Shown here piece after piece: positions 1 through 11,420 of a stretch of 64,000 nucleotides of DNA. Position 1 is the first letter of the stretch; each line of letters starts with the position of its first letter. The stretch is from Isoetes taiwanensis (lineage: Eukaryota; Streptophyta; Lycopodiopsida; Isoetales; Isoetaceae). The position numbers and the translations under genes were made by a program. The notes below the pieces were generated by a model that was given only the letters and a program-made list of their open reading frames with translations, was not told the origin of the DNA and made no database searches. The stretch covers positions 10,243,614 through 10,307,613 of the forward strand of contig JAJEKV010000034.1 of the NCBI GenBank assembly GCA_021234155.1. Reading direction: 5' to 3'.

Positions 1-214
1 TGCTGGTTCTTTCTCTTGACGCTATCACAGTCATTTTAAGCTTCTGCAATTGCAAATGCAGATTAGATATAAATGTTCAGAGATTTCCAAGTTGCACATT
101 TCATTGTTATGCAACTTTTACGAATCATTTTACGGAAAAATCCTCTAGAAAAATTCTACTAGCACACACTATTTCTATTCTTTAAAATCACATTGCTACA
201 GGAATGCTGCCAGA

Positions 215-350
215 AATCGCATTATATTGTCGCTCGTATGGAGCACTTGAAGGCTGCTGCACTGTCCAAGCTCTCTAGAAATGACCCCTGTCAAAAAGTT
301 CTGAGACAGATCCAGCCGTTGCAATTGTTTCAATGTTGCTTTTATTTTGT
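215..350 (-). pseudogene. Leucine-rich-repeat (LRR) gene fragment
   Basis: A short open stretch on the minus strand reads LQRLDLSQNFLTGVI followed by LGQCSSLQVL, the spacing of the plant extracellular LRR consensus (LxxLxLSxNxLxGxIPxxLGxCxxLxxL) found in receptor-like kinases. Only about one and a half repeats remain; there is no signal peptide, membrane segment or kinase domain nearby. It sits 500 bp from a PPR scrap and 800 bp from a superoxide dismutase exon, so it looks like one of several gene scraps gathered here rather than a working gene. The family assignment is fairly safe; the exact parent gene cannot be named. Confidence 0.55.
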
Positions 351-835
351 TGATGATGCTCCACACCTTTGAGAAAGCGAGATCCAAACTAATATTTGAT
401 GTCAAATGATGAGAGCTTCAATCACAGATCGTTGCCAAGTAAAATTTTCTTAGCATAGATTTCAAATGCCAAGCATTTGCTCCATTGAGATATTTTGGCA
501 TAACATTTGCTAAAGGCATCATGCTTGACTCCAAGCCCAATGCATGTCTGCATCAATTTTGCCCATAAATCTGCAGTTTAGATATTCAGAACATTGTTCT
601 AGTCATTGCATCAGAGGACACAATCTCTGAGATGACTTGTAAAAATCGTGTTCTCATGCTTTTGCTGGAAAATCGTAGCCTCTGGTTGTACAATGTACCA
701 CTACATCAGATTGGTGCCCAGTGACTATAAGACAGTTATGAATGCTCCTAGCTTGAGTTAAGTTACGTGTACTACTACATGCTCTTAGTATGCTAGGAAA
801 TATAAATTTGTCTGGTTTTGCATCCTGGTATTCAT
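351..835. other. Spacer between gene fragments, nothing recognised
   Basis: AT-rich sequence without a convincing reading frame, splice pattern or repeat. It may hold further decayed parts of the LRR or PPR fragments on either side. Confidence 0.4.
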
Positions 836-1138
836 TGTATAATACAAATGAAGGACAGTTTCGCTCTTACCAAGTTTAGCATGTCCAATAAAAATTGCAT
901 TCCATGTATACTGGTCGGGTTTTGAATTCCTGTCAAATACGTAATTTGCTTCAGCAATATTTCCACCTGAGGCAAACAAACAGACAAGACAGTTAGCCAA
1001 GTACAAAACTGAATCAAGCCCACTATGAAGCATAACGGAATTTACTCGCCTGCCAAGTTGAGCATCTTGCAATTTTGTGCACTCAGAAAGGATCCAATGT
1101 GCAAGGGGCTTGGAAATGCTATGCCTAGCAAATGCAGC
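836..1138 (-). pseudogene. Pentatricopeptide-repeat (PPR) gene fragment
   Basis: About 100 codons on the minus strand match PPR proteins, the plant organelle RNA-binding factors. Visible blocks are LGRRVNSVMLHSGLDSVLYL, then CLFASGGNIAEANYVFD, then SKPDQYTWNAIFIGHAKLGK, which is the usual order of PLS-class repeats (helix A/B pairs, with the D-x-x-T-W-N-A-I turn). Family members normally have 400-900 residues and no introns in the repeat region; here both ends are missing. The reading frame continues past 1138 only as a shadow of the adjoining superoxide dismutase exon on the other strand, so the PPR similarity stops at about 1138. A non-functional scrap. Confidence 0.75.
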
Positions 1139-1164
1139 GTCCAACCATACTAGAGTAAATGTAG

Positions 1165-1328
1165 ATATGGAATCACGACCTTTTTTGGGAGTCCATGAAG
1201 CCAGGAGGTGGCAAAAAACCAAGTGGAGAGTTGCTTGAAAAAATTATTGCAGACTTTGGATCATACGAAGAATTTGTGCGGCAATTTAAGGAAGCTGTTG
1301 CAACACAATTTGGAGATCTGGGCATGGC
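1165..1328 (+). pseudogene. Fe-superoxide dismutase exon (fragment)
   Basis: The plus strand encodes [15 protein letters not shown], then PSGELLEKI and [15 protein letters not shown], then ATQFG: the central part of plant Fe-type superoxide dismutases (chloroplast FSD family), which dismutate superoxide to peroxide and oxygen. The His in WNHD lies in the helix around the iron site. The fragment starts right after an AG (possible splice acceptor) and ends at a GTAAGA (possible donor), but the expected GSGWAW block after ATQFG is garbled, so this is a decayed exon. Upstream metal-binding and downstream DVWEHAYY-type exons are not seen in the window. It abuts the PPR scrap on the opposite strand. 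Confidence 0.8.
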
Positions 1329-1815
1329 CGTAAGAGCATAGATTGGCATAAAAAATCATTTTCCCTCCGGATGAATGTTCCAAACTTGGGTCATAAAATC
1401 TAGGTGCAGCAGAAGAAAAAAAGGAACGGAAAGCTACGGTGAAATGAATCGAAATTCACCTTTCGATTTTTGACTTGACAAATAATACTGGAGAGGAATA
1501 GGCAAGTCAGACCATCTCCGGCTTCTTAGCTATCAAATACGCCAGAACCCTAAAACCCTAAGAACGAAGACTGCTCTGATTATCCTTGATTTTGCAAACT
1601 ATAACGGGGCAAGTAACCATAGGTGAAGCAGCGTCCACAACGCTTGCCATCTCCGTGCTTATTTTAATGGGCTTTTCTAATTTTCATGGCCATTGATCTA
1701 CAAAATTACAGATCTAACGGTTGTACTTCTGCCACAGTAGATTTTGATGACATGGAAGAGCCACGTGGATAGGCTAGAATTGCAAGGAGGGTTGCACGCT
1801 TGGTTAGGCTGGCGT
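1329..1815. other. Intergenic, nothing recognised
   Basis: Contains two neighbouring CCCTAAA-like words near 1548-1562, too few to be a telomeric tract. No convincing gene, RNA or element end was seen. Confidence 0.4.
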
Positions 1816-2200
1816 GCTAAAAAAAAAAAATTTTTTTTAAATCCGTAAAAAAAAAAAAAAAAAAAAAATTTTTTTTTTTTTTTTTGAATTTCGCGTCAGA
1901 CGAATTCTTCTTATCAGCGTGCTGCGAAAATACTTTCGCACGCTAGATCTGAAGGTTTTCGCGCGACCGAAAAAAAAAAAAAAAAAATTTGGCGTTGCGT
2001 CAGACGCAGTTTTTTCATCGTTTTCACAGACGCGCGAAAAAATTTTCGCAGACGCTTTCCGCGTTGTTTTCACAGACGCCGAAAATCTTCCGACGCCGGA
2101 ATTTTTTTTTGCCGTATTTTTTACGTTTTATACGGCAAATATGTGCCGTATCATACAATTCATACGTATTCCGTATAAAACGTACAACGTATTGAACCTA
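1816..2200. repeat. Homopolymer and CG-word-rich low-complexity block
   Basis: Runs of A and T (about 1819-1885 and 1971-1987) are followed by repeated short words containing CG (CAGACGC, TTTTCGC, TACGG). Reading frames through it are rich in Lys, Phe and Arg and have no protein character. It ends where the LINE reverse transcriptase begins (about 2200), so it marks the broken 3' side of that element. Confidence 0.6.
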
Positions 2201-3593
2201 TCCCTGCTCCATAATGCTTACTGACGTCCATTCCCAATACCTTTTAAAAAATTCTACAGGGATACCATCCATACTTGGACATTTATCTGAAGCCAACTCA
2301 AATGTTGCGGCTCGCAATTCAGACATGGAAAGTGGGGCCTCTAACAATTGAGATTCCTCTTGTGAAAGAATTGCATGAACCTTAGAAAGCACAATATCCT
2401 GCATTACATCTTCATGAGGCAAGTGTTTGACCTTAAAAAAAGTTTCAAAGTATTGAGTAAGGGACTGCTTAATCTCATTTGGCTCTGTCATTACCCTCCC
2501 ATCCGGCAGAGATAAAGAGTGCATAGTAGTTGCATACCTCTTCTGCTTTGAAGCTCTAAAAAACAGCTTATTACAATGATCTCCATCTTTCAGCCAGGTT
2601 AATCCAGATTTAACTCGTGCTGAATGAATTTAGGCCACTTCAAGACCACGAATAACATCAATAACCTGTTGCAATCTAAAAGAGTTCGTACCCACTTTCT
2701 TAAGCTGCTCTAATTCAGCATATAACTTACTTAATGTCTCTTTTTCTTCACGAACTCGTTGCGCTCCCCACCTTTTTGCAAAAATCTTGACATAGGCAAC
2801 CATCTAGTATTCAATTTAAATACCGTTTTTCTCTTTAGTCGACTATGAGTAAGTTCACGATTTTCAAGAATTTGAGGATTATATGGTCAGAGACTGCTTG
2901 TGCCAAATAATTAAGCCTCCATAACCGTGGACATATATTACAAAGCACACTATTTGCATACATTCGATCGTGACGAGCCTGTGACAATCCTGGGCCAACC
3001 CAATTATTAGTCCAAGTAAAAGATGAATCTCCATCAACTTCCATAAACCCATGTTGAAAGAGTAACTTCTGCCGTTCAAAGCCGCTTACAATCCGTCCAC
3101 CACCTAATCTGTCTTGAGCTGATTCGACTATATTGAAATCCCCTACTAAAAGCCAAGCCACATTTTCTCCCCATTTTGGTATTTTATTACATAAATAGAA
3201 TAGAATAGAATAGAATAGTAAAGAAGCCCATAAAGTTGCTCTTTTTATAGGAATATTAGATGCATATACATTAATGATACCACATTCTTGAAGTCCTTGC
3301 TTCCATTTAATGACTGTCCACCTTCTAAATTTATCTTTTGCTGTAAATGTGACATGAACATCCATACTCCAGGCTATCATTGTACCACCCCGAGCCTTGC
3401 CTGAAGTACTTATTATAGCAGAAGTTTGCTTCCCAAACAAATTCATCATTGGAACAACCCTGCCTCTATCACATTTATGCTCTTGAATACATAAAATATC
3501 TGGATTAATGTGTTTAATTAAATTAGCCAACCTCTGCCGTTTTTGAGGAGATGAACGGGCTCCTCTCACATTCCAAGACATGATCTTAAGCAT
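2198..3593 (-). pseudogene. LINE ORF2: APE-type endonuclease plus start of RT
   Basis: The frame beginning at 3593 reads MLKIMSWNVRGARS, the N-terminal metal-binding block of apurinic-like (EEP) endonucleases. Further blocks follow in order: DILCIQEHK (catalytic Glu), GGTMIAW, LLVGDFNIV (catalytic Asp-Asn), SFTWTN, RHDRMYAN and the terminal SDH. This enzyme nicks target DNA to prime reverse transcription. After 2835 the frame is lost; at 2524-2198 the RT entry region reappears (SLTQYFETFF, FELASDKCPSMDGIPVEFFK). The RT YxDD core is absent. Within the endonuclease a five-fold AATAG tract (3194-3218) adds a FYSILFY stretch not expected in the family. Confidence 0.8.
3194..3218. repeat. (AATAG)5 pentanucleotide tract inside LINE endonuclease
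   Basis: Five perfect units in coding sequence between the RATLW and LLVGDFN blocks of the endonuclease; it keeps the frame open. Confidence 0.9.
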
Positions 3594-5338
3594 GAGGTAT
3601 TTTGGATTTCTTCTTCCTCCTCTTTTTTGATGAGGCTTTTCCCACTTTTACCTCAGTTTCCTGTGGCTTATATAATACCAAGGCCTGGTCCATGTTATGC
3701 TCACTAATATCACCAGTATCCTTGTGCCTATCTTCCTCCTCAGATGAATCGTCACCAGCCTCTGACCCTATGATATCACCGTTATCCAGGTTATGCTTCA
3801 CCCTTGCTTTACTTTTACGCTTTTTAGGACTTTGCCACACTCATCATTGGAACATTTTACCATCTCTTCATCTGGTGATGAATCATGAACATCCTCACCA
3901 ACCACCATTGGAACTGCTTCTATATCTTTTCCACGTTCTTGCGAACCAGATACCTTCTGTTCATCCAGATTCTCTGGAGCAACTTCTGTAGGGTTTGCAG
4001 ACATATCCATATTTTGTTGTTTATCACCAATGGGATATTCCTTCTGCACATCTACAACCAAGATCTTCAAAGAAGGAAACCAACACTTTAACTCACTGCC
4101 ATTCAAAAGCTCTAAGTTAAAGCGTGAGAAAAACTTCCCACTCTTCACTATTACCTCCTTAGGAAGACTCTGATCCATTGGTAATGCTACACAAACACGA
4201 GCACCTCTGAGAATTGAATGAGATATATGCTTACCAATACCATTAGCAATAGAGATACGGAACTTTGGAAGCAATAGATCCGGTGGCAAACCATGAATTT
4301 GAAACCAACAAGGCAACATTGCTTTATAAGGATTATCAGCAGAAAAGCCTGGTGAATAATGCTGAAAAATGACACATGAGCCTCCTATTGAGAAAACACC
4401 TCTTGAAGTCAATCTATTAACAGGCGCTTCGTCTTCAAACCCCAGCAAAAAGAAATTATTGCCTAACACTTTGAAAGAATTAAAAGGTGCAATAGACATC
4501 CTTCTGAGCATAGAACCAATCCATCCAGTAATTTTAGTAGAATTAAAATAATTTCCAGCAAAGTACCCAATTACAGAATGTGCCACCAGTTTAGCCACAC
4601 ACTTTCGATGCTCCAATTGATCCACTTCTATAAGCGGGTGCGCCACAAACTTTGTTTCCAACAATGAGAACCATTAATGCCTTGAACAAAGTCCTCCACA
4701 CAACCAGAATGCGAAAACTCCCATTTCCTCTCTTTCAACACTTCAAAAAAATCCTGCTTATTACCCTGATCCAAGAAAGTAAGCGCTTCCTGCACACGTG
4801 AACTCTAATAATTATGAGCAAGATCTTTACGCACCCAAGTACTAAAATGAGCATTCCTCCTCAATTAATTAGCGTGTCATTTGATCTCCAAGCATTTGGA
4901 GGATCTTGGCGAACAGGATTAGACCGCAAATATGCAAACCCACCATTATTACTTTCGGTAGCTTTAGGTGCCTCAGCATCTCCTTTCTCCACCTGTAAAG
5001 CCTCAGCACATGGCAAATCTTCAGAAACATTGGCTAGTACCTCCATACTTGTTTTGCCCACTATTTTATCATTTGTCATTTTAGTTACTTCCTCGATCCA
5101 CTTTGTAAACAAAGATTTCAAGGGTTGCAATGCCTTTTTGCAATTGAAAAGCGATTGATGTATTTACCTGCATATGCATCTTTGCTACTTCACCTGCATG
5201 GCTTGAGCCTAAAGGAGTATAAGAGCAAAAATTTTCTGGAAACCCACCAGCCTTCTCCATTTGACTCATAGACCGAAAGTCAGACTTTCGTGCTAAATCC
5301 TTCCACCGAACATTATCCTTGATAGAAGATTCAGACAT
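3586..5338 (-). pseudogene. LINE ORF1 (DUF4283-like RNA-binding protein), broken
   Basis: The minus strand holds several overlapping frames that together look like plant LINE ORF1: an N-terminal part starting MSESSIKDNVRWKDLARKS (5338-4861, two frames), the central domain (4664-3798) with GNNFFLLGFEDE, CWFQIHGLPPDLL and GKHI, and a charged C-terminal tail (to 3586) with basic runs such as SKKRRKKKSK. The central part fits the DUF4283 domain common in plant L1 ORF1 and gag-like proteins, where WxxxxGxP and the following helix are typical. A frame change near 3830 separates the tail from the domain. The protein would coat element RNA. The stop codon overlaps the ORF2 start. Confidence 0.7.
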
Positions 5339-5740
5339 TGAGACATCTGAAGTGAAAACCCCTTCACCAAAACCTACGCCACGCCCTGTTGCGGTAAAAC
5401 CCCTGCTGCAACAGAGCCCCTAAGAAATAGAGATCCGCCCAAGAGAATAGTGCAGGTTGCTCCACTGAACCTAATCAACCCTGCTACTACCTCCAATCCT
5501 CAGAGGATTTCAGGCAAGAGTCTGTAATATGGCCGAAACTGAAAGACTCTTGACTTGCACCAATAATCTTCTGTAAAAGCATTCATATAATATACCAATG
5601 GAAAGGGCTCGAAAAGAGCTTTCCAACGGTGTAAAGAACACTGAATTCTGACTCCGAACGCCAAAGTTATGGCCTCTCAAAGTTGGCTCCGGCAAAGTAC
5701 TGCGCCCTACCTGCGACTTTTTTATTTTATTTTACCTGCA

Positions 5741-7142
<1,402 letters not shown>

Positions 7143-7289
7143 ATCCGTTCCAGTGTTATATTCAAACCTTAGTTAAAATCAAAACACCCAGCAATTTTTA
7201 TGGACACACATCGCATATCCATTCCAGTGTTGTATTCAAACCTTAGTTAAAATAAAAAAACACGGCAATTTTTATGGACACACATCATG
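7143..7289. repeat. Two-copy tandem repeat, unit about 74 bp
   Basis: The block starting ATCCGTTCCAGTGTT (7143) is repeated from 7217 (ATCCATTCCAGTGTT) with a few substitutions and a short A-run difference, ending in TTTTTATGGACACACATC in both units. Confidence 0.9.
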
Positions 7290-7328
7290 CTCGCTATTGT
7301 TTTGCAAATATATATTGCTCTGAAAAAT

Positions 7329-7409
7329 CTGTTGAGGTCATTTACAACTACACATCAAGAATACTGAAATCATCTATTGAGGTCATGTATAACTACACAT
7401 CAAAAATAC
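7329..7409. repeat. Two-copy tandem repeat, unit about 45 bp
   Basis: TTGAGGTCAT plus ACAACTACACATCAA-type sequence occurs at about 7332 and again at about 7377, with small changes. Confidence 0.8.
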
Positions 7410-7551
7410 CAAATCGCTAAGGATTCAAACAAAAGAAAGACGAACAATGTACAAATACATTATGACTCCAAGGAACTGGATTTCATTTGTGAAGTATTGG
7501 CAAAGTATAATATTCAACTCTCCTGTGTCATTTACAAGTTTCTAGCCTACC

Positions 7552-7578
7552 CCCAGCAATGCTGGGCAACTTTACTAT
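7552..7578 (+). mobile_element. Helitron-like 3' end on the plus strand (degenerate)
   Basis: A perfect short hairpin, CCCAGCAATGCTGGG (7552-7566), is followed 8 nt later by CTAT where Helitrons have CTRR. Hairpin and tail closely resemble, in opposite orientation, the 3' end of the neighbouring Helitron whose tail begins at 7586. The two ends therefore face each other with only a few bases between them. The 5' start of a plus-strand element was not found. Confidence 0.5.
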
Positions 7579-7596
7579 ATATAAACTAGTAATGGT

Positions 7597-7613
7597 GCCC
7601 AGCGTTGCTGGGC
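7597..7613 (-). other. Helitron 3' terminal hairpin
   Basis: Read on the minus strand: GCCCAGCAACGCTGGGC, a perfect 7-bp stem with an AAC loop, then ACCATTA and CTAG. This is the replication-termination hairpin of Helitrons. Confidence 0.8.
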
Positions 7614-9230
7614 ATGAACTTTCTTTTAGATGTATGTCCTGCTCTTGAGTACCTCTACCAATGTTCTCTGGATCACCAACACAAACAGAAAAGAAATAAC
7701 TTCAGACTCCTGAAAGCAAAAACTCAAAAATCTTGGCGATTCTTTAATTCATGCAAAGAGCAAAAAACCCTCTATTCTGCCTCTATTGCCTTGTTGCCTT
7801 TATGACACCGCCTCTCTGCCATAGCTCAAAGAAAAAAAATATAACCCTAGATGCGTGTTGGATAAGGCAATACACGAAGTATATTTCTCTCTTTGAAAAA
7901 TACATATATAAGGACTTGCTCATATATCATATCCATGTAGCAGGCTGCATATATTCTTAAAACCCATTCCTCTAACCTTACTTTCATAGATCCCTGCTAT
8001 AGCAATTCGTTTTTGATCATTCGAAGCCTTTTTTTGCCTTTTGCAGTAGATATTGATCCTTTGAGGCAAATATCCTAGCCACAGCTTCTTTACACTTGCT
8101 CCTCTTTGCATTTTTGGTAGTGTATAGGTATGTACACCTATTATACAACAATTTTGATGATTGTTGAAGTGCAGGGGGGTTACAATTTCAACTGAGCAAT
8201 TTTGTCTTGTTCTGCAACCGCTTATTGTCTTTTGATTCTTCAAATTCTCCTACTTAGTTTTTGGCCGAAACAACCTCCTACTCTTGATATAAAACTCAAG
8301 AACGTCTTGTTCCAGGTGCCAAAATTAGTTAAAACAAAAGGCAGTCGACCATTATTGCATCGATAAGTGTCTATTGCAAGTTATCATGCTTAAATAAGAG
8401 TGTTATTTCTCCTTTTTATGGTAACTTGAATTTCTATCACATCTATGTTCTCTTCAGACCAAAATCATTGTAATCAGAGCTTTTCCCCCTTTCTAATATG
8501 GCCTACACCAATATATACACCCTAGTTCTCTGCATTAACTTCAAACATGACAAAGACAAAGCTTATGTGTTCAAGGTTTTTGCTAATAGTCCGTGCGCTT
8601 TTGTTCAATGCACATTCAGTTCAAACATGGACACGAAAAATAGCAAGGGTAATATTACATGATTTGGTGGTTGTACCAATGGCAATATCAATTGTCGAGG
8701 CATCGGCCAGTCTACAATCTGCAAAGAATCTGGGATTTGGCACCATCACCCATTAATCCAAGAGTATGGCCACATTTGCGGTGTTTAATCCAGAGTAATG
8801 CCACAATAGAACCCTTAGCTTCCATGGCCACAACGGAACCCTTAGCTTCCATGGCGCGGATCGATTTATCCAGAACCATGGCCATGCCCTCCAAGCCTCA
8901 AATCAGCCACAAACAGAGATCTTTGCACCTTATAAAAGAATTTTTAGCTTTATAAATCTTGAAGCCCTTCTACCAACAAAAAGGATGGCCTAATCAAATT
9001 CTATTAATGCTTGTACAATGCTCTTAGCACAAAAACATGTCTCGGCATTCATTCGCACCAGAAGTGGCCAGATAGAAATTAAAGCCAAAAACAACATTAC
9101 GAATGACATCCTGTTTTGGTAAAATCTAATCTACAATCTTGGCACTTAATTTGAAAAGCTATGCTGCAAAATCCTGCAAAACTTACCCATTTACACTACT
9201 TATAAAGTAAACTGGTGTGCCATAATTGTA
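7614..9230. other. Helitron interior without recognised genes
   Basis: Noncoding or decayed. Around 8745-8860 a short phrase (CCCTTAGCTTCCATGGC) occurs twice in tandem. Open frames here have no protein character. Confidence 0.4.
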
Positions 9231-9590
9231 TAAATAATGAATGGTATACCTACAAATAATGGGTTGCATTTCCTGATAAATTAAGTACTATCAAACACTG
9301 CTCACAAATAACCATATTTGCTTTTATCTTCTGATACAGTTGCAAGCCACATGCTCGACAATTCCAGAATTTGACATCAAATAATGTAGGATAATGAATG
9401 GTATATCATAAACTGTAATGGGTTGCATTTCCTGATAAATTAAATGGTATATCATAAACTATAATGGGTTGCATTTCCTGATAAATTAAGTACAATCAAA
9501 CAGTTGTCCACAAATAATCATATTTGCTTTTATCTTCTGATACAGTTGCAAGCCGCCTGCTCGACAATTCCAGAATTGACATCAAAAATA
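9231..9590. repeat. Imperfect tandem duplication inside the Helitron, including an exon end
   Basis: The phrase AATGGGTTGCATTTCCTGAT occurs three times (about 9257, 9417 and 9463), and the block from TTTGCTTTTATCTTCTGATA to ATTCCAGAATT occurs twice (about 9318 and 9521). The second copy runs into the VIP3-like exon, so the end of that exon was duplicated along with flanking sequence after capture. Confidence 0.8.
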
Positions 9591-9790
9591 GTAATTGCGC
9601 CATCCATCATATTACAGGCAAGCTATTTTTCATCTATGCTCCAAGCTACAGACAATACAAATTTTCCAGCTGCGTATCTGCTGACTCCAGCTTGGGAAGT
9701 GCAAATGTGCATCCATCTTGCACGATGAATGAAGTGTTCCATAGCTTAACAATACCACTTCCTCCACCAGCCACTGCAAGGAAATCATTC
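9548..9790 (-). pseudogene. Captured exon of a VIP3/WDR61 (SKI8)-like WD40 gene
   Basis: On the minus strand, right after a splice-acceptor-like AG, the sequence reads NDFLAVAGGGSGIVKLWNTS, then FALPKLESADT, then after one frame change GKFVLSVAWSIDEK and LACNMMDGAITIFDV. This is the order of plant VIP3 (Paf1/SKI-complex WD40 subunit): the AVAGG...VKLWDT repeat, a PKP/S linker, KFVLSVAWSPDG and LACGSMDGTI.VFD. Two consecutive WD repeats are present; at least one frameshift and one stop break it. Orientation equals that of the Helitron that contains it, the usual arrangement for Helitron transduplication. The parent gene should exist elsewhere in the genome. Confidence 0.75.
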
Positions 9791-10672
9791 TAGTTATGAA
9801 CCAAAAAGCAATTTTATGAATCTAGAAAATTGTTTTCATCATTCCAGCAGCATAAAGATCAATCAAATGAAGACCTTGCAATGCAGATTTCAACCAAAAC
9901 AACCTGGTTCTACAATGCTAAGGAACTTTTCAAAGATTTTTCAAACCTATAGGGAACTCTGTGATTCTAGATTGGCACAATCTTAGATCATTTTGCATTT
10001 TTATATTATCTCAATCATCTCAATGGGGAGATATCCACGTGACAAATCCAGGACAGTAAAACAGATCACAATTGCTGGGATGAATGAACCATAAAGCTCA
10101 AATTTTACTCTGATTGTTCTTCTCCATATTTGGATCACCTCAATGCTAAGATGTAAAGTATGTCAAACCATATTTTGATTGTTGAACAATGCTATCAACA
10201 CTTCCTTTACTTTTTGGTTTCCTTTTCTAGGGCAGTATGCAGACACAATCACTGCATATCATATACACTGTGGTGCTATGGCAAATAATTAATTAGAAAT
10301 GTTGAAACTATTTGCAGCGGATTTTTACCCTCATTTGGCACTACCTAGAATCATAAGCTGTATAGCAATACTCTGTCCACGTGTTGCCCTCCATTGTGCC
10401 TCTATCCTGCAAACAACAAAACAAATACAGATCAAATATGTACGAAAAAGAAATGTCAGTTTATGCATACTTGAAGAGGGAATGTTGAAAATACTTACGG
10501 CTAGCTAGCTGCCTTTTGCCGTTAGTTGACACTTAAGCTATGCAGGAGCTTCTAACTCATCTTTGGTGAGTACAAAACCAGCACCCATTAACTGTGTGAA
10601 AGTTTCGTTACCTAAACATATACTACTTTTGAAGCCATAACTCCTGATGGACACCACCTTGTCCTCTGTCTA
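9791..10672. other. Helitron interior, possible intron sequence of the captured gene
   Basis: AT-rich, no recognised coding blocks. It lies upstream of the VIP3-like exon on the minus strand and may include captured intron sequence. Confidence 0.35.
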
Positions 10673-11026
10673 TCAGAACCAGGAGCAATTTGTATGGAGC
10701 TGCATACCATGACAATTAAAAATAAGCATTGATTTGAAGGTTTTGCAGCATTTTGCATCACTATAAACCTTTGAGGGATCTCGATAGCCCAGAAATGAAC
10801 ATAGAAATGGAAACAAATATAATGTGATCTTGGCATAGAACCCTGAAAGCAGAAGGCTAATATCATCTTTGAAGTAAATCGTTTGCCCCTTCCTCGTCCA
10901 TCTTAGCTGCTCGAAAACTTCTGCAATGCTTTCCTGATATTGACTCATAATTGAATTCAAGAACGTATCTATTCTAAAATTAAATAAACAACCATTCTGA
11001 TGGTTGTGCATGTCCATGCATCTCAC
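10673..11026 (-). other. Unrecognised open frame in the Helitron, possible captured exon
   Basis: A 117-codon open frame on the minus strand includes a stretch with normal protein character (SIMSQYQESIAEVFEQLRW, then KGQTIYFKDDISLLLSGF). I do not recognise the family. The rest of the frame looks like translated intron. Same orientation as the Helitron and its VIP3 exon, so it may be another captured exon; chance is also possible. Confidence 0.3.
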
Positions 11027-11420
11027 AAAATCAACAGCCAGCTACTGACCGCATCCAAAATTGTATCCTTGTCTTTCACCTTTCTCCATATATAAATTAA
11101 TTTCTCATCATAGTTTTCCAAGTTCAAGCTATGGTGGAATAAACGTCCAAAATAAAGTCTCAAGATTTCCTTTGGCGACCGGCGATGTTAGGGCTGATGA
11201 ATCGAAGTCTTTGCATTGCTACATGCCACATCCGCATGGGGAGGGTGCAAGCCGTAGAAGCCACCATAGCCGGTAGAAGTCACCATAGCCAGAACCCTAA
11301 AAAAAAGGGACGTGCATAAATTCAACCTTAAGATGCTGCCACGTGGCCTCATTGAATGTAAGCCGCCCGATTTAGGGCGTGATTCATAACGGACACACCC
11401 TATAATTTTATTATATAGGA

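Larger units (their letters stand above)
2200..5740 (-). mobile_element. L1-type LINE retrotransposon, 3' truncated
   Basis: Read on the minus strand the order is 5' leader (about 5740-5340), ORF1 (5338-3586), ORF2 endonuclease (3593-2835), linker, and the start of the reverse transcriptase (2524-2198). The element then stops at the low-complexity block, so the catalytic RT core, any RNase H and the poly(A) tail are missing. LINEs usually lose their 5' end during insertion; losing the 3' part implies a later break. The leader contains a GTTGGAAAGCTC word also present in the LTRs further on. The frame is broken several times, so the copy is dead. Confidence 0.8.
7586..11420 (-). mobile_element. 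Non-autonomous Helitron, 3.8 kb
   Basis: On the minus strand the element begins at 11420 with TCCTATATAATAAAATTA, preceded by A, and ends at 7586 with CTAG followed by T: the A^T insertion rule, 5'-TC and 3'-CTRR ends of Helitrons, which lack inverted repeats and target duplications. Eight bases before the 3' end is the required hairpin. No Rep/helicase (RepHel) gene is visible inside, so it would need an autonomous partner. It carries at least one captured host exon (VIP3-like, same orientation), tandem duplications near 9231-9590 and one further unrecognised open frame. Ends were recognised by eye; an occupied/empty site comparison would settle them. Confidence 0.72.

Noticed and set aside
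1548-1562. Telomere-type CCCTAAA words
   Set aside because: Only two imperfect units; the word is common by chance in plant introns and leaders.
1837-2224. Open frames across the homopolymer block
   Set aside because: Lys/Phe-rich low-complexity translation with no family character.
9504-9793. Plus-strand frames over the VIP3-like exon
   Set aside because: The minus strand gives clear WD40 blocks; the plus frames are shadows.
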